A stretch of 64,000 nucleotides of DNA. Origin: Bradyrhizobium sp. BTAi1 (lineage in GTDB: Bacteria; Pseudomonadota; Alphaproteobacteria; Rhizobiales; Xanthobacteraceae). The notes under the pieces were generated by a model that searched no databases, had not been told where the DNA came from, and saw only the letters and a list, made by a program, of their open reading frames with translations. Of the stretch, positions 42,658-52,155 are shown piece by piece. The stretch lies in contig NC_009485.1 of assembly GCF_000015165.1 (NCBI RefSeq), positions 6,157,501 through 6,221,500 on the forward strand, written 5' to 3'. The position numbers and the translations under genes were made by a program. Numbering within the stretch: the first letter of the stretch is position 1; each line of letters begins with the position of its first letter.

Positions 42658-44711
42658 ATCAGCTCCACGATGACGTTGCCGAACGCATCCACCCGCGCCT
42701 GGAAGCCGGGCGCGATCACCGTCGTCGCATCCGGCTGCTCCAGGATCGCGGGTCCTGCGATGTCGCTGCCGACCGGCAGATCGAGCCGCGCATAGATCGC
42801 GGTAGCCCACCATTTGCCGTCGAACCAGACCTCGCGGCTGCCGCGCCGCGCCTTGCCGAGATCGGCGTTGTCATCCGGCGCCAGCGCCGAGAGGTCGAAG
42901 CGCGGCCGCACGCCGATCGCGGCGGTGCGCAGGTTGACGATCTTGATCGGCACGCCCGGCAACAGCCGGCTGAAGCTCTTCTGATAGGCGGTTTCGAACG
43001 CCTTGCGCACGTCCTCGACCGTCAGCGCGATGGCACCGTCGTGGATCTCCGCCGGCAGGGTGGCGCGAATGGTGTGGGTCTGTCCGACATAATGCATGTC
43101 GAGTTCGAACAGCGTGTCGATGCGCTCGACCGCGAGCCGCGCATCCTTCACCACGGCCTGCGCATGCTCGGCCTCGGACAGCATCCAGCCCGTCAACGCC
43201 GCGATGTCGAGACCGTCGACGAACATGTTGAGCGTCTGCACCTGATCGTGGCGGATGTCGGCGATGACGCAGCCGAGCGCCGAGGTGACGCCGGGATAGC
43301 GCGGCACCAAAGCCGCTTTCAGCCCGACATCCTTGATCAGCGCCGAGACGTGCAGCGCGCCGCCGCCGCCGAACGGCACCGCCGCGAAGCGCGCCGGATC
43401 ATGGCCGCGCTCGATCGACATCAGCCGGATCGCACCCGCCATCTTGCTGTCGGCGATCCGCACGATCGCCTCCGCCGCCTCCATCACGCCGAGGCCCAAA
43501 GGCTCGCCGACATGGCGCGCGATGGCACGCTTGGAAGCCTCGACGTCGAGCGCCTTCAGCTTGCCGCCGATCGGCCTCTCCGCATTGATGCGGCCGAGCA
43601 CGACATTGGCATCGGTCAGCGTCGGCCGCTCATTGCCGCCGCCATAACACACCGGGCCGGGCCGCGAGCCTGCGCTCTCCGGGCCAACCTGCAAAAGGCC
43701 GCCGGCATCGACATGGGCGATCGAGCCGCCGCCGGCGCCGATCGTGGTGATCTCGATCATCGGCGTGCGCACGACCAGGCCGAAATCGATCGTGGTCTGC
43801 GCCGCCAGCGAGGTCGCGCCATCCACGACCAGCGACACGTCGAACGAGGTGCCGCCGAGATCGCCGGTGATGACGTTGGGGAAGCCGGCGGCTTTCGCGA
43901 TTTCGGCCGCGGCGATCACGCCGGCCGCCGGGCCCGACAGCGCAGTGCGGATCGGGAAGCGCCGCGCGGCGTCCGTCGACATCACCCCGCCATTGGATTG
44001 CACGATGTGGAAGCGGCCGTCGAAGGCCTCGCCTGCCAGCGCATTCTGCAGCTTCTGCAAGTAAGAGCCGACCACCGGCTGCAGATAGGCGTTGAGCGCG
44101 GTCGTCGAGGTCCGCTCGAACTCGCGAATTTCGGGCAGGATCTGGCTCGAGCAGGCGACATTGTCGTTCGGCCAGATCGCCTGCACGGCCTCGAGCGCGC
44201 GGCGCTCATTCTCGGGATTGGCGAAGGCGTTGATGAACACGATCGCGAGCGCCTGCGCGCCTTTGGCCAGCAGTTCGCGCGCGGTCGCCGCCACCTGCGC
44301 CACATCGACAGCGGTGCGAATGGTGCCGTCGGACAGCACGCGCTCGTCGACCTCGGCGCGCATGTCGCGCTCGACGACCGGAATGAAATCGCCCCACAGG
44401 CCCCAGGTGTTGCGGCGGTCGCGCCGGCGCATCTCGAGCACGTCGCGGAAGCCACGCGTGGTGATCAGGCCGATGCGCGCGCCCTTGCGCTCCAAGAGCG
44501 CATTGGTGCCGACGGTCGTGCCATGCACGATCGAGGTGAGATGCGAGACCGCGCCGAACCCTTGCAGTCCCTCGAGGAAGCCTGTCGCCTCGTCGCCGCG
44601 GTTCGACGGCACCTTGTTGGTGCGGAAGGTCCGCTTTGCCTCGTCGAAATAGAACAGATCCGTGAACGTGCCGCCGACATCGACGCCGACGATGGTGCCG
44701 AGCCTGCTCAT
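42654..44711 (-). CDS. hyuA: Hydantoinase/oxoprolinase family protein, A subunit
   Basis: 685 residues. The ATP-binding, actin-like N-terminus has VDVGGTFTDLFYFDEAKRTFRTNKVPS; ITGDLGGTSFDVSLVVDG and TIGAGGGSIAHVDAGGLLQVGPESAGSRPGPVCYGGG are the standard landmarks, and the C-terminal domain is complete. With HyuB it catalyses ATP-dependent opening of a hydantoin, 5-oxoproline or related lactam or imide; some relatives are carboxylases. Overlaps HyuB and the amidase by 4 bp each. Confidence 0.93.
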   Translation of the reverse strand: MSRLGTIVGVDVGGTFTDLFYFDEAKRTFRTNKVPSNRGDEATGFLEGLQGFGAVSHLTSIVHGTTVGTNALLERKGARIGLITTRGFRDVLEMRRRDRRNTWGLWGDFIPVVERDMRAEVDERVLSDGTIRTAVDVAQVAATARELLAKGAQALAIVFINAFANPENERRALEAVQAIWPNDNVACSSQILPEIREFERTSTTALNAYLQPVVGSYLQKLQNALAGEAFDGRFHIVQSNGGVMSTDAARRFPIRTALSGPAAGVIAAAEIAKAAGFPNVITGDLGGTSFDVSLVVDGATSLAAQTTIDFGLVVRTPMIEITTIGAGGGSIAHVDAGGLLQVGPESAGSRPGPVCYGGGNERPTLTDANVVLGRINAERPIGGKLKALDVEASKRAIARHVGEPLGLGVMEAAEAIVRIADSKMAGAIRLMSIERGHDPARFAAVPFGGGGALHVSALIKDVGLKAALVPRYPGVTSALGCVIADIRHDQVQTLNMFVDGLDIAALTGWMLSEAEHAQAVVKDARLAVERIDTLFELDMHYVGQTHTIRATLPAEIHDGAIALTVEDVRKAFETAYQKSFSRLLPGVPIKIVNLRTAAIGVRPRFDLSALAPDDNADLGKARRGSREVWFDGKWWATAIYARLDLPVGSDIAGPAILEQPDATTVIAPGFQARVDAFGNVIVELI

Positions 44712-46441
44712 GCCGCACCTCCCGCGCGCAGCATGCGCGTGGCAGCTTCATCGACCACGCCATCCACTGCTACCGCGACCTTGTAGACCTCGCGCGCCTG
44801 CGCCGGCGAGACGAAGCCGAGCGCGACGTCATGGGCGACCGCCGCGACGGGCCGTGCCTCTGGCGGTCCCCAACCGCCACCTCCGGGCGTTTCCAGCCGC
44901 ACGCGCTTGCCCGCCTTCAGATGCAGATCCGTGATCTTGGAGACCATCGGCGGGTTCGCCTCGCCATCATCCGTTTGCCAGGTGAAGCGATTGAGCGCGG
45001 CGCTGCCGCCACCGGCAACGCCGAACGGCGCCGCCTTGCCGCGCTCGCCGAGCAGCGCCACATCGGCATCGGCCAGCAGCTCGACCTCGTAGATCGCGCC
45101 AACGCCGCCGCGATGGGTGCCGGCGCCGGCGGAGTCCGGGCGCAGCGCCCATTGCGTAAACATCACAGGATAGGCCGCTTCCAGAATTTCGACTGGAGGA
45201 ATGGTCGCCGTGGAGATCGGATTGTTGGCGTGGTTGAGGCCGTCGGTCGCCGGATTGCCGCCGAGGCCGCCGCCGAAGAACGAGAACATCACAAAACGGC
45301 TGTTATCCTTGCGATGGCCGGCGATCGACAGCGCATTGATGGTGCCGAACGGCGCGGCCGTGGCGCGCGACGGATCGGCCTTGGCGAGCGCGCCGAGCAC
45401 GACGCCGATCAGGCGCAGGATGGTCTCGGTATAGCCCGCGACCGGCTTCGGCGGCCCCGCCGCCAGCAGCGAGCCGTCGGTAATCTCGAACGCGATCGGC
45501 CGGAGGCAGCCGGCATTGGCGGGCACCTCGGTGAACACATGCTTCAGCGCGACATAGCAGGCGGCGATCGTGGTCGAGCGCGAGATGTTGATCGGGCCCT
45601 TGCAGGCGCCGGACGAGCGGGTGAAGTCGAGCGTCATCGTGTCGCCGGCAATGGTGACGTCGAGCGCCACCGTCAGCGGTTCGTCGACGATGCCGTCATT
45701 GTCGAGCACGTCCTCGAACGAATAGGCGCCGTCGGGCAGCGAGGCGATGGCTGCGCGCATCAATGTCTCGGCGCGATCGGAGAACGCCTCGAAGGCGTCG
45801 GCCACCGTCCTATCGCCGTAGTCGTCGAGCAGCGCGCGCAGGCGCCCCTCGCCGAGATCGAGCGCGTTGAGCTGGCCGTTGAGGTCGCCCCAGTTCGACA
45901 TCGGCACCCGTGAATTGGCTTCGATGATGCCGAGAATGTCGTGGTTCATCCGCCCCGCCGCGATCAGCTTCACCGGTGGAATGCGCATGCCTTCCTGAAA
46001 ACTCTCGACCGCCTTCGGATTGTAGCCGCCGGCGACATTGCCGCCGATGTCGAGCCAGTGGCCGACCGAGGCGATCCAGCAAAAGACCTTGCCGTTGCGG
46101 AACACCGGACGCACCAGACGGAAGTCGTTGAGATGCGTGCCGCCGTCATAGGGATCGTTGAAGATGAAGGTGTCGCCCTCTTCGAGGCCGCCGTCCGCGG
46201 CGACCTTGGCGATGACCGCGCGCACGGCGAAGGCCATCGCGCCGACGAAGATCGGCAGGCCGCCCTGCCCCTGCACCAAGGTATCGCCGGTCGTGGCATG
46301 GTAGATGCCGTGGCAGGCGTCGCGCGCTTCAGCGATCGTCGGGTTGAAGGCCGAGCGATAGAGCGTCGCGTCCATCTCGTCGGCAATCTGCTCCAGCCGG
46401 CCCTTGAGCACGGCGAGCGTGATCGGATCCAGGGTCGTCAT
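44708..46441 (-). CDS. hyuB: Hydantoinase/oxoprolinase family protein, B subunit
   Basis: 577 residues. Landmarks of HyuB are DPITLAVLKGRLEQIADEMDATLYRSAFNPTIAEARD, GDTFIFNDPYDGGTHLNDFRLVRPVF, VGHWLDIGG and a C-terminal ETPGGGGWG. It forms the second subunit of the ring-opening enzyme with HyuA. Both junctions are ATGA overlaps, so stoichiometric translation is likely. Confidence 0.93.
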   Translation of the reverse strand: MTTLDPITLAVLKGRLEQIADEMDATLYRSAFNPTIAEARDACHGIYHATTGDTLVQGQGGLPIFVGAMAFAVRAVIAKVAADGGLEEGDTFIFNDPYDGGTHLNDFRLVRPVFRNGKVFCWIASVGHWLDIGGNVAGGYNPKAVESFQEGMRIPPVKLIAAGRMNHDILGIIEANSRVPMSNWGDLNGQLNALDLGEGRLRALLDDYGDRTVADAFEAFSDRAETLMRAAIASLPDGAYSFEDVLDNDGIVDEPLTVALDVTIAGDTMTLDFTRSSGACKGPINISRSTTIAACYVALKHVFTEVPANAGCLRPIAFEITDGSLLAAGPPKPVAGYTETILRLIGVVLGALAKADPSRATAAPFGTINALSIAGHRKDNSRFVMFSFFGGGLGGNPATDGLNHANNPISTATIPPVEILEAAYPVMFTQWALRPDSAGAGTHRGGVGAIYEVELLADADVALLGERGKAAPFGVAGGGSAALNRFTWQTDDGEANPPMVSKITDLHLKAGKRVRLETPGGGGWGPPEARPVAAVAHDVALGFVSPAQAREVYKVAVAVDGVVDEAATRMLRAGGAA

Positions 46442-47316
46442 GCCCGCGCCTCCTCGTCGCTGGCCGCGTAGCGCGCGCCGTTGGCCAGGATGTCGGCGGT
46501 GCCGAGCATCGCGTTGAGCCCGGCGAAGTCGAGCATGCGGTCGGCGAACGGCTTGGTCGAGCCGGCCTGCGCCAGCGACTGGTAGTAGGCGCGCGCGGCG
46601 AAAGCGAGCGCGCGGACGATGCCGCCGGGGAAGATCACGAGCTTGAAGCCGAGCGCGCCGAGTTCGGACGCCGCATGGATCGGCGTCGAACCGCCTTCGA
46701 CCATGTTGGCGAGCAGCGGCCGCTTCGAGGCTAACCGGCCGGCGATCGCCGACAATTGCTCGCTGCTCTTCGGCGCCTCGACGAACAGCACGTCGGCCCC
46801 CGCCTCGGCATAACGCTCGGCGCGCGCGATCGCCGCCTCCATGCCCTCGATCGCCAGCGCGTCGGTACGCGCGACGATCAAGGTGTCTGCAGACTGCCGC
46901 GCGTCGAGCGCCGCCTTGATCTTGCCGACCATCTCGCCGGTGCTGATGACCGTCTTGTCTGTGAGATGACCACAGCGCTTCGGCGTGGTCTGGTCCTCGA
47001 GCTGGATTGCTGACGCGCCCATGCGCTCGAACAGCCTGATCGTACGCTGCACGTTCAGCGCATTGCCGAAGCCGGTATCGGCGTCGACGACAACAGGCAG
47101 ATCGACCCGGTCGCGGATCATGGCGATGGTGTCGGCGACCTCCATCATCGACACCAGCCCGATATCGGGACGGCCGAGCTTGGTATAGGCGATGCCGGCG
47201 CCGGTCAAATACAGCGCCTTGAAGCCGGCCTCGGCGGCGATGCTCGCGGTCAGCGCGTCATAGACGCCGGGCGCGATCGTCGTCTCGGCTGATGCCAGAG
47301 TGGATCTCAGGCTCAT
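46438..47316 (-). CDS. PEP mutase/isocitrate lyase-family C-C lyase
   Basis: 292 residues of the PEPM/ICL barrel. VYDALTASIAAEAGFKALYLTGAGIA and VVDADTGFGNALNVQRTIRLFERMGASAIQLEDQ supply the Mg-binding acidic residues, and PKRCGHL is the gating loop with the catalytic Cys kept in the lyases (KKCGH) but not in mutases. It should split a 2-hydroxy- or alkyl-malate-type acid, as methylisocitrate lyase or 2,3-dimethylmalate lyase do. Overlap with HyuB supports a shared pathway; the exact substrate is not known. Confidence 0.88.
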   Translation of the reverse strand: MSLRSTLASAETTIAPGVYDALTASIAAEAGFKALYLTGAGIAYTKLGRPDIGLVSMMEVADTIAMIRDRVDLPVVVDADTGFGNALNVQRTIRLFERMGASAIQLEDQTTPKRCGHLTDKTVISTGEMVGKIKAALDARQSADTLIVARTDALAIEGMEAAIARAERYAEAGADVLFVEAPKSSEQLSAIAGRLASKRPLLANMVEGGSTPIHAASELGALGFKLVIFPGGIVRALAFAARAYYQSLAQAGSTKPFADRMLDFAGLNAMLGTADILANGARYAASDEEARA

Positions 47317-47356
47317 TGTGGTTTCCTTGCTCTTCTCAAGTTGACTGACGCGCCGG

Positions 47357-48058
47357 TCACAGACCGAGATAAGCGCGCTTCAGCTCGGCATTCGATTTCA
47401 GTTCGGAGGCCTGGCCGGAGAGCGTGATGAACCCGTTCTCCATGATGTAGGCCCGGCCGGCCAATTCGAGCGACTGCACGACGTTCTGCTCGACCAGCAT
47501 GATGGCAAGGCCCGATGCGGCGAGCCGCGCGATCAGCGCGAACATCTCCTCCACCATCAGCGGAGACAGGCCGAGCGACGGCTCGTCGAGGATCAAGAGC
47601 TTCGGCTCGCCCATCAGGCCGCGGCCGATCGCCAGCATCTGCTGCTCGCCGCCGGACAGCGTGCCGGCATATTGCCGCGCCCGCTGCTTCAGCTTCGGAA
47701 AGATCTCATAGACCTGATCGACCTTTGCAGCGCGGCCGCGCCGCGGCCGGCAATAGGCACCGAGCTCGAGATTTTCGCGCACCGACAGATTCGGGAAGAT
47801 CTTGCGCCCCTCAGGCACATGGATCAGTCCGGCGGTGACGATCTCGGGCGCGGCGGCGTGCTCCAGTGCCGCGCCGTTGAAACGGATCGTGCCTGATGTC
47901 GCCGGCACCACGCCCGACAGCACCTTGTTCAACGTCGTCTTGCCGACGCCGTTGGAGCCGAGCACGGCGACGACCTCGCCCGCGTTGACGTCGAGACTGA
48001 CGCCACGCAGCACTTCCGTTCCGCCATAGCCGGCGCGGAGATCGCGGACCTCAAGCAT
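47357..48058 (-). CDS. livF: Branched-chain-type ABC transporter ATPase LivF
   Basis: 233 residues from ATG 48058. Walker A GSNGVGKTT, signature LSGGEQQMLAIGRGLM, Walker B KLLILDEPSLGLSP, switch MLVEQNV, all typical of LivF. It overlaps LivG by 8 bp; the lyase gene begins 40 bases downstream. Confidence 0.93.
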   Translation of the reverse strand: MLEVRDLRAGYGGTEVLRGVSLDVNAGEVVAVLGSNGVGKTTLNKVLSGVVPATSGTIRFNGAALEHAAAPEIVTAGLIHVPEGRKIFPNLSVRENLELGAYCRPRRGRAAKVDQVYEIFPKLKQRARQYAGTLSGGEQQMLAIGRGLMGEPKLLILDEPSLGLSPLMVEEMFALIARLAASGLAIMLVEQNVVQSLELAGRAYIMENGFITLSGQASELKSNAELKRAYLGL

Positions 48059-48794
48059 GGGCCTGCTCCGCGCGCAGCCGCTCGGCGGCGCCATGGCCGA
48101 GATAGGCTTCGATCACCTGCGGATCCTCGCACACCGTCTTGGGCTCGCCCTGCGCGATCATCCGTCCTTGCGACAGCACATACACGGTATCGCAGAGATT
48201 CATCACCGCCTGCATGATGTGCTCGATCATCAGGATGGTGACGCCCTGGTCGCGGATGTCGCGCACCAGCGGCAGCACGTCACGAATCTCCGAGGGGTTG
48301 AGGCCGGCCAGCACCTCGTCGAGCAGCAGCAGCTTCGGCTGCGTCGCCAGCGCGCGCGCCACCTCCAGCCGCTTGCGGCCGGCGACGGTGAGATCGGACG
48401 AGCCCTTGGTGAGATCAGCGCCAAGGCCGACGCGCTTGGCGATATCAGCAGCCTGCCGCATCGCCTCGCTGGCGTCAGGCGTGTGCAGATAGGCGCCAAC
48501 CGCGATGTTCTCCTGCACGTTCAGGCCTTCGAACGGCTGCACGATCTGGAAGGTGCGCGCGATGCCCGCGCGCGCGCGCACGTGCGGCGCGAGCGCGGTG
48601 ATGTCGCGTCCTTCATAGCTGACGGAGCCGCCGTCGGGCTGCAGGAAGCCCGCGATCATCGCAAACAGCGTCGTCTTGCCGGCGCCGTTCGGCCCGATCA
48701 GGCCGGTGATCGAGCCCTTGGCGACCGACAGCGACGCCTGGTCGACGGCGACGAGACCCGAGAAGCGCTTGGTGAGAGACTTGACCTCGAGCAT
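48051..48794 (-). CDS. livG: Branched-chain-type ABC transporter ATPase LivG
   Basis: 247 residues from ATG 48794. Walker A GPNGAGKTT, FQIVQPFEGLNVQENIAVGA, Walker B KLLLLDEVLAGLNPSE, switch MIEHIMQAVMNLCD and C-terminal VIEAYLGHG, all LivG hallmarks. The start abuts the LivM stop. Uptake of an unknown substrate linked to the HyuAB pathway. Confidence 0.94.
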   Translation of the reverse strand: MLEVKSLTKRFSGLVAVDQASLSVAKGSITGLIGPNGAGKTTLFAMIAGFLQPDGGSVSYEGRDITALAPHVRARAGIARTFQIVQPFEGLNVQENIAVGAYLHTPDASEAMRQAADIAKRVGLGADLTKGSSDLTVAGRKRLEVARALATQPKLLLLDEVLAGLNPSEIRDVLPLVRDIRDQGVTILMIEHIMQAVMNLCDTVYVLSQGRMIAQGEPKTVCEDPQVIEAYLGHGAAERLRAEQAHA

Positions 48795-49765
48795 CACGCC
48801 TCCTTCGCCTTCGCCGGCGCGCGCAGGCCGAGGCTCTTCATCAGCATGACCAGACCATTCGGCGAGAACGCCACCGACAGCACGAGGATGATTCCGAACA
48901 CCAGGAGATCCATGCCAGGAATGCCGCCTGAGAGTCCCTTGGTCAGTTCGCCGAGCCCAAGCAGCACGATCGCGCCGATCAAGGGGCCGAGCACGGTGCC
49001 GGAGCCGCCGACGATGGCCGCGAACAACGCCTCGATCGAGATCCACGACCCGAAGGCGACATTGGCATCGATGAACAGATAGTTTTGCGCGTAGAGGCAG
49101 CCGGCCGCTGCGGTGAGCGCACCGGAGATCGCGATCGCCTTCATCTTGACCGCGAACACGTCGACGCCGAGCGCCTGCGCCGCCTGCTCGTTCTCGCGCA
49201 GCGCCACGAGATAGGCGCCGAAGCGCGAATGTTCCAGCCACCAGCTGACGACGAGGCCGATCGCAACGCAGCCGATGGTGATCAGCAGGAAGTAGCGGCG
49301 ATCGGCGAATTGCAGGTAAGGCAGGCCCGTCTGCAGCTTCAGCAGGATGCCGGCGGCGCCGCCGGTGAAGTTCCAGCTGTTGGCGAGGATGCGCGCGACC
49401 TCGGCAAAGGCCAGCGTGATCAGCGCGAAGTACGAGCCTTTCAGGCCGGAGCGGAAGCTGAGGAAGCCGATGAACGCCCCGACCAGCGCACCAAGCGCGA
49501 TGCCGATCACCAGCGCGATCCAAGCGTTGACGCCGAAACGGGTCTGCAGCACCGCCATCGCATAGGCGCCGGCGCCGAAGAACGCGGCGTGGCCGAACGA
49601 CGACAGCCCGGCATAGCCGCCGAGGATGTTCCAGCCCTGCGCTGCCAGTGCAATGATCATCATGAAGATCATCAGGTTCAACAGCGCTCCGGACAGGCCG
49701 GCAAAAGCGATCACGGCCAGCGCGGCCACGATGATCGCGAGCGTCGCCAGGCGAGGCTTGGTCAT
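48794..49765 (-). CDS. livM: Branched-chain-type ABC transporter permease LivM
   Basis: 323 residues from ATG 49765, inner membrane, about ten hydrophobic segments. Family landmarks are GWNILGGYAGLSSFGHAAFFGAGAYA, GLKGSYFALITLAFAEVARILANSW, LRENEQAAQALGVDVFAVKMKAIAIS and GGSGTVLGPLIGA. Overlaps LivH by 4 bp. Confidence 0.94.
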   Translation of the reverse strand: MTKPRLATLAIIVAALAVIAFAGLSGALLNLMIFMMIIALAAQGWNILGGYAGLSSFGHAAFFGAGAYAMAVLQTRFGVNAWIALVIGIALGALVGAFIGFLSFRSGLKGSYFALITLAFAEVARILANSWNFTGGAAGILLKLQTGLPYLQFADRRYFLLITIGCVAIGLVVSWWLEHSRFGAYLVALRENEQAAQALGVDVFAVKMKAIAISGALTAAAGCLYAQNYLFIDANVAFGSWISIEALFAAIVGGSGTVLGPLIGAIVLLGLGELTKGLSGGIPGMDLLVFGIILVLSVAFSPNGLVMLMKSLGLRAPAKAKEA

Positions 49766-50634
49766 GCGCGCGCTCCGAACAGGCCGGTCGGGCGCACCAG
49801 CAGGGTGACGATGAAGATCAGGAAGATGCCGATCTGGCCGAGGCTGTCGCCGAGAAAGAGACTCGAGGCGGCTTCGACGACACCGATCAGGAGGCCGCCG
49901 ATCAGCGCGCCGGGGATCGAGCCCATGCCGCCGAGCACGACGATGGTGAAGGCCACCAGCACGAAGGCCGCGCCGGTCTTCGGGCTCACATAGAAGGACG
50001 GCATCAGCAGGCCCGCGGCGACGGCGAGGCAGGCGCAGCCGATCGCAAAGGTCATCGCATAGACATGCGGCACGCTGATGCCGACCAGGCTGGCGCCGAG
50101 CTTCTCCTTGGCGACGGCGCGGATCGCCTTGCCGATGTCGGTCTGGTGTAGCACCAGCCAGAGTAGAATCGTGGTGGCGATGGTGACGCCGAAGCCGACC
50201 ACACGCGGGAACGACAAGAGCAACGGCCCGAGCTCGACGACGCGGAACGAATAGTCGGTGGTGATGGTGCGGGTGTCCGATTGGAACGCGGCGAGCAGCG
50301 CGTTCTCGATGATAATGGAGAGGCCGAGCGTCACCAGCAGGATGCCATTGTCCTTGCCATGGCTGGCGGGGCCGATGATGAAGCGCTGTAGGCCATAGCC
50401 GAGCGCGAACATGAGCGGCGCGACGACGAGGATGGCAAGATAGGGATCGAGCCCGTAGCGCGCGCAGACGAGCCACACCATGAACATCGCCACCGTCAGC
50501 AGCGCGCCGTGGGCAAAATTCACGATATGCAGCACGCCGTAGATCAAGGTGAGGCCAAGCGCGATCAAGGCATAGATCGCGCCCAGCATCAGCCCGTTCA
50601 ACAGCGCCTCCACGACGATCTGGGGCGAGTACAT
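49762..50634 (-). CDS. livH: Branched-chain-type ABC transporter permease LivH
   Basis: 290 residues from ATG 50634, inner membrane. ALLNGLMLGAIYALIALGLTLIYGVLHIVNFAHGALL is the LivH N-terminus; AVAKEKLGASLVGISVPHVYAMTFAIGC and VVLGGMGSIPGALIGGLLIGVVE are further landmarks. The upstream extension of the frame runs through repeat B and is not coding. Confidence 0.94.
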   Translation of the reverse strand: MYSPQIVVEALLNGLMLGAIYALIALGLTLIYGVLHIVNFAHGALLTVAMFMVWLVCARYGLDPYLAILVVAPLMFALGYGLQRFIIGPASHGKDNGILLVTLGLSIIIENALLAAFQSDTRTITTDYSFRVVELGPLLLSFPRVVGFGVTIATTILLWLVLHQTDIGKAIRAVAKEKLGASLVGISVPHVYAMTFAIGCACLAVAAGLLMPSFYVSPKTGAAFVLVAFTIVVLGGMGSIPGALIGGLLIGVVEAASSLFLGDSLGQIGIFLIFIVTLLVRPTGLFGARA

Positions 50635-50705
50635 CACATCCTCTGTTTCAGCAGACGCTGAGAGCGATCCGCTTGGTACGCGACCCATTCGCGCTTGCTC
50701 AATGC

Positions 50706-50843
50706 TCGCCTCTCCTCGCCTGCGGGGAGAGGCCGGATTGCACCGAAGATGCAATCCGGGTGAGGGGGACTCTCCACATGCACCGAACTCGCGGAGAGTC
50801 CCCCTCCCCCCCTCTCCCCGCAAGCGGGGCGAGGGAGCGCACC
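50706..50843 (+). repeat. Dispersed intergenic repeat, family B copy 3
   Basis: In the 297-base gap between the binding-protein and LivH genes. CGCCTCTCC, hairpin CCGGATTGCA/TGCAATCCGG, GTGAGGGGGACTCT, then an AGAGTCCCCCTCC block and GGCGAGGGAGCGCACCG. Nearest to copy 1. No gene in the gap. Confidence 0.8.
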
Positions 50844-50931
50844 GCTCGTGGTGCGAGCGCTCGATTCCAATGTTCGGTCACGCCGGATTGCAGTCGGTCG
50901 ACCTTAGCCCGACCTCACCTGCCCTGCCCGA

Positions 50932-52155
50932 TCACCCGTTGATCGGGAACACCGGCTTGGCCTCAGCGTACTCGGCCGGGTAGATCACCTTGATATCCTT
51001 GCCCTGCACCTGCGTGTTCAGCGGCAACGCACTCGCATTCTGGCCCTTGGCGTCGAACTTGGTCTTGCCGTAGGGCATGATGCCGCTGTCGAACTCGTTC
51101 GCTGCCAGGGCCTCGATGATCTTGGCGCGATCGGCGCTGCCGGCCTTCTCGACGGCCTGGGCAAACACCTTCACCAACGAGTAGTTGATCGGCGTGTTGT
51201 AGGCGTAGAACTTGCCGGCCGCGGTCACGGTCTCGCGCAGCTTCGCGGTGATGGGGCTCTTCGGATCACCCCAATGGTTGCAGTCCATCACGCCCTGGGC
51301 GGCCTCGGGGAACTCGTTGACGAAGCGATAGCTGGAGGCAGCGCCGCCGAACACCGCGTAGATCCCCTTCGGACGCACACGCTGCTGTTGCAGGGTGCGG
51401 GCCATCAGCACAAACTCGTTGAAGTAATGCGACGGCACGATCAGATCGGGATTGAGCGCGCGCAGCCGCAGCACAACGTTGGTCATGTCGCGCGCCGGCG
51501 TCGGATGGGCGATGGTCTCGACGATCTGGAAGCCGAGCGGCGGCAGCTTCTCCTGCATGATCTTGGCAAGGCCCGAGCCGAACAGGCCGTCCTCATGCAC
51601 GATCGCCACCGTCTTGATCGGCTTGCCGGCGTCGTCATTGAGCTTGACGAGGTTCTTCAGCGCGACCGCGGTGGCCATGCTGAAGTTCGGATTGAAGCGG
51701 AAGGTGTTCTTGAGGCCGCGCTCGGTGATCGTATCGGCCACCGCGCAATCGACCACGAACGGCAGATCGTAGCGCGCGGCGGTCTGCGTCGCGGTCAGCG
51801 CGATGCCTGAGGCAAAGCCGCCGAGCACGGCAGCGACGCCGGCCGATTGCAGCTCCTCGGTGGCCTGCGCGCCGGCCTCGGCATTGGAGCGGCTGTCGCC
51901 GACGACCAGTTCGAGCTTGGCGCCGCCCAGCGCCTTGATGCCGCCGGCGTCGTTGATCTCCTTGATCGCGAATTCGGCGCCGATCTTGGCGAGATCGCCG
52001 TCGAGCGCGAAGGCGCCGGAGATCGGCTGCAGCAGCCCGACCTTCACCGGCGCCGGCTCGGCGCGGAGCAGACCGGGCGCCGCCAGCATCGAGGTGAGCG
52101 CGACGCCGCTCTTGAGCACGGTGCGCCGTGACATGGACTTCGATATGCGCGTCAT
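50932..52155 (-). CDS. LivK-type ABC transporter substrate-binding protein, Tat-exported
   Basis: 407 residues. The twin-arginine signal MSRRTVLKSGVALTSMLAAPGLLRA suggests export after folding. The type-I binding-protein fold is seen in KVGLLQPISGAFALDGDLAKIGAEFAIKEINDAGGI, LVVGDSRSNAEAGAQATEELQSAGVAAVLGG and VLRLRALNPDLIVPSHYFNEFVLMARTL. Its start overlaps the regulator stop by 4 bp. Ligand unknown, probably the compound degraded by the operon. Confidence 0.92.
   Translation of the reverse strand: MTRISKSMSRRTVLKSGVALTSMLAAPGLLRAEPAPVKVGLLQPISGAFALDGDLAKIGAEFAIKEINDAGGIKALGGAKLELVVGDSRSNAEAGAQATEELQSAGVAAVLGGFASGIALTATQTAARYDLPFVVDCAVADTITERGLKNTFRFNPNFSMATAVALKNLVKLNDDAGKPIKTVAIVHEDGLFGSGLAKIMQEKLPPLGFQIVETIAHPTPARDMTNVVLRLRALNPDLIVPSHYFNEFVLMARTLQQQRVRPKGIYAVFGGAASSYRFVNEFPEAAQGVMDCNHWGDPKSPITAKLRETVTAAGKFYAYNTPINYSLVKVFAQAVEKAGSADRAKIIEALAANEFDSGIMPYGKTKFDAKGQNASALPLNTQVQGKDIKVIYPAEYAEAKPVFPING

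Noticed and set aside
42525..44786. 753-codon frame antisense to hyuA
   Set aside because: The opposite strand has the full HyuA domain set; this frame is Arg/Ala/Asp/His-rich antisense noise.
50635..50823. N-terminal extension of LivH through repeat B
   Set aside because: The extension is repeat sequence; the family N-terminus begins at the ATG at 50634.
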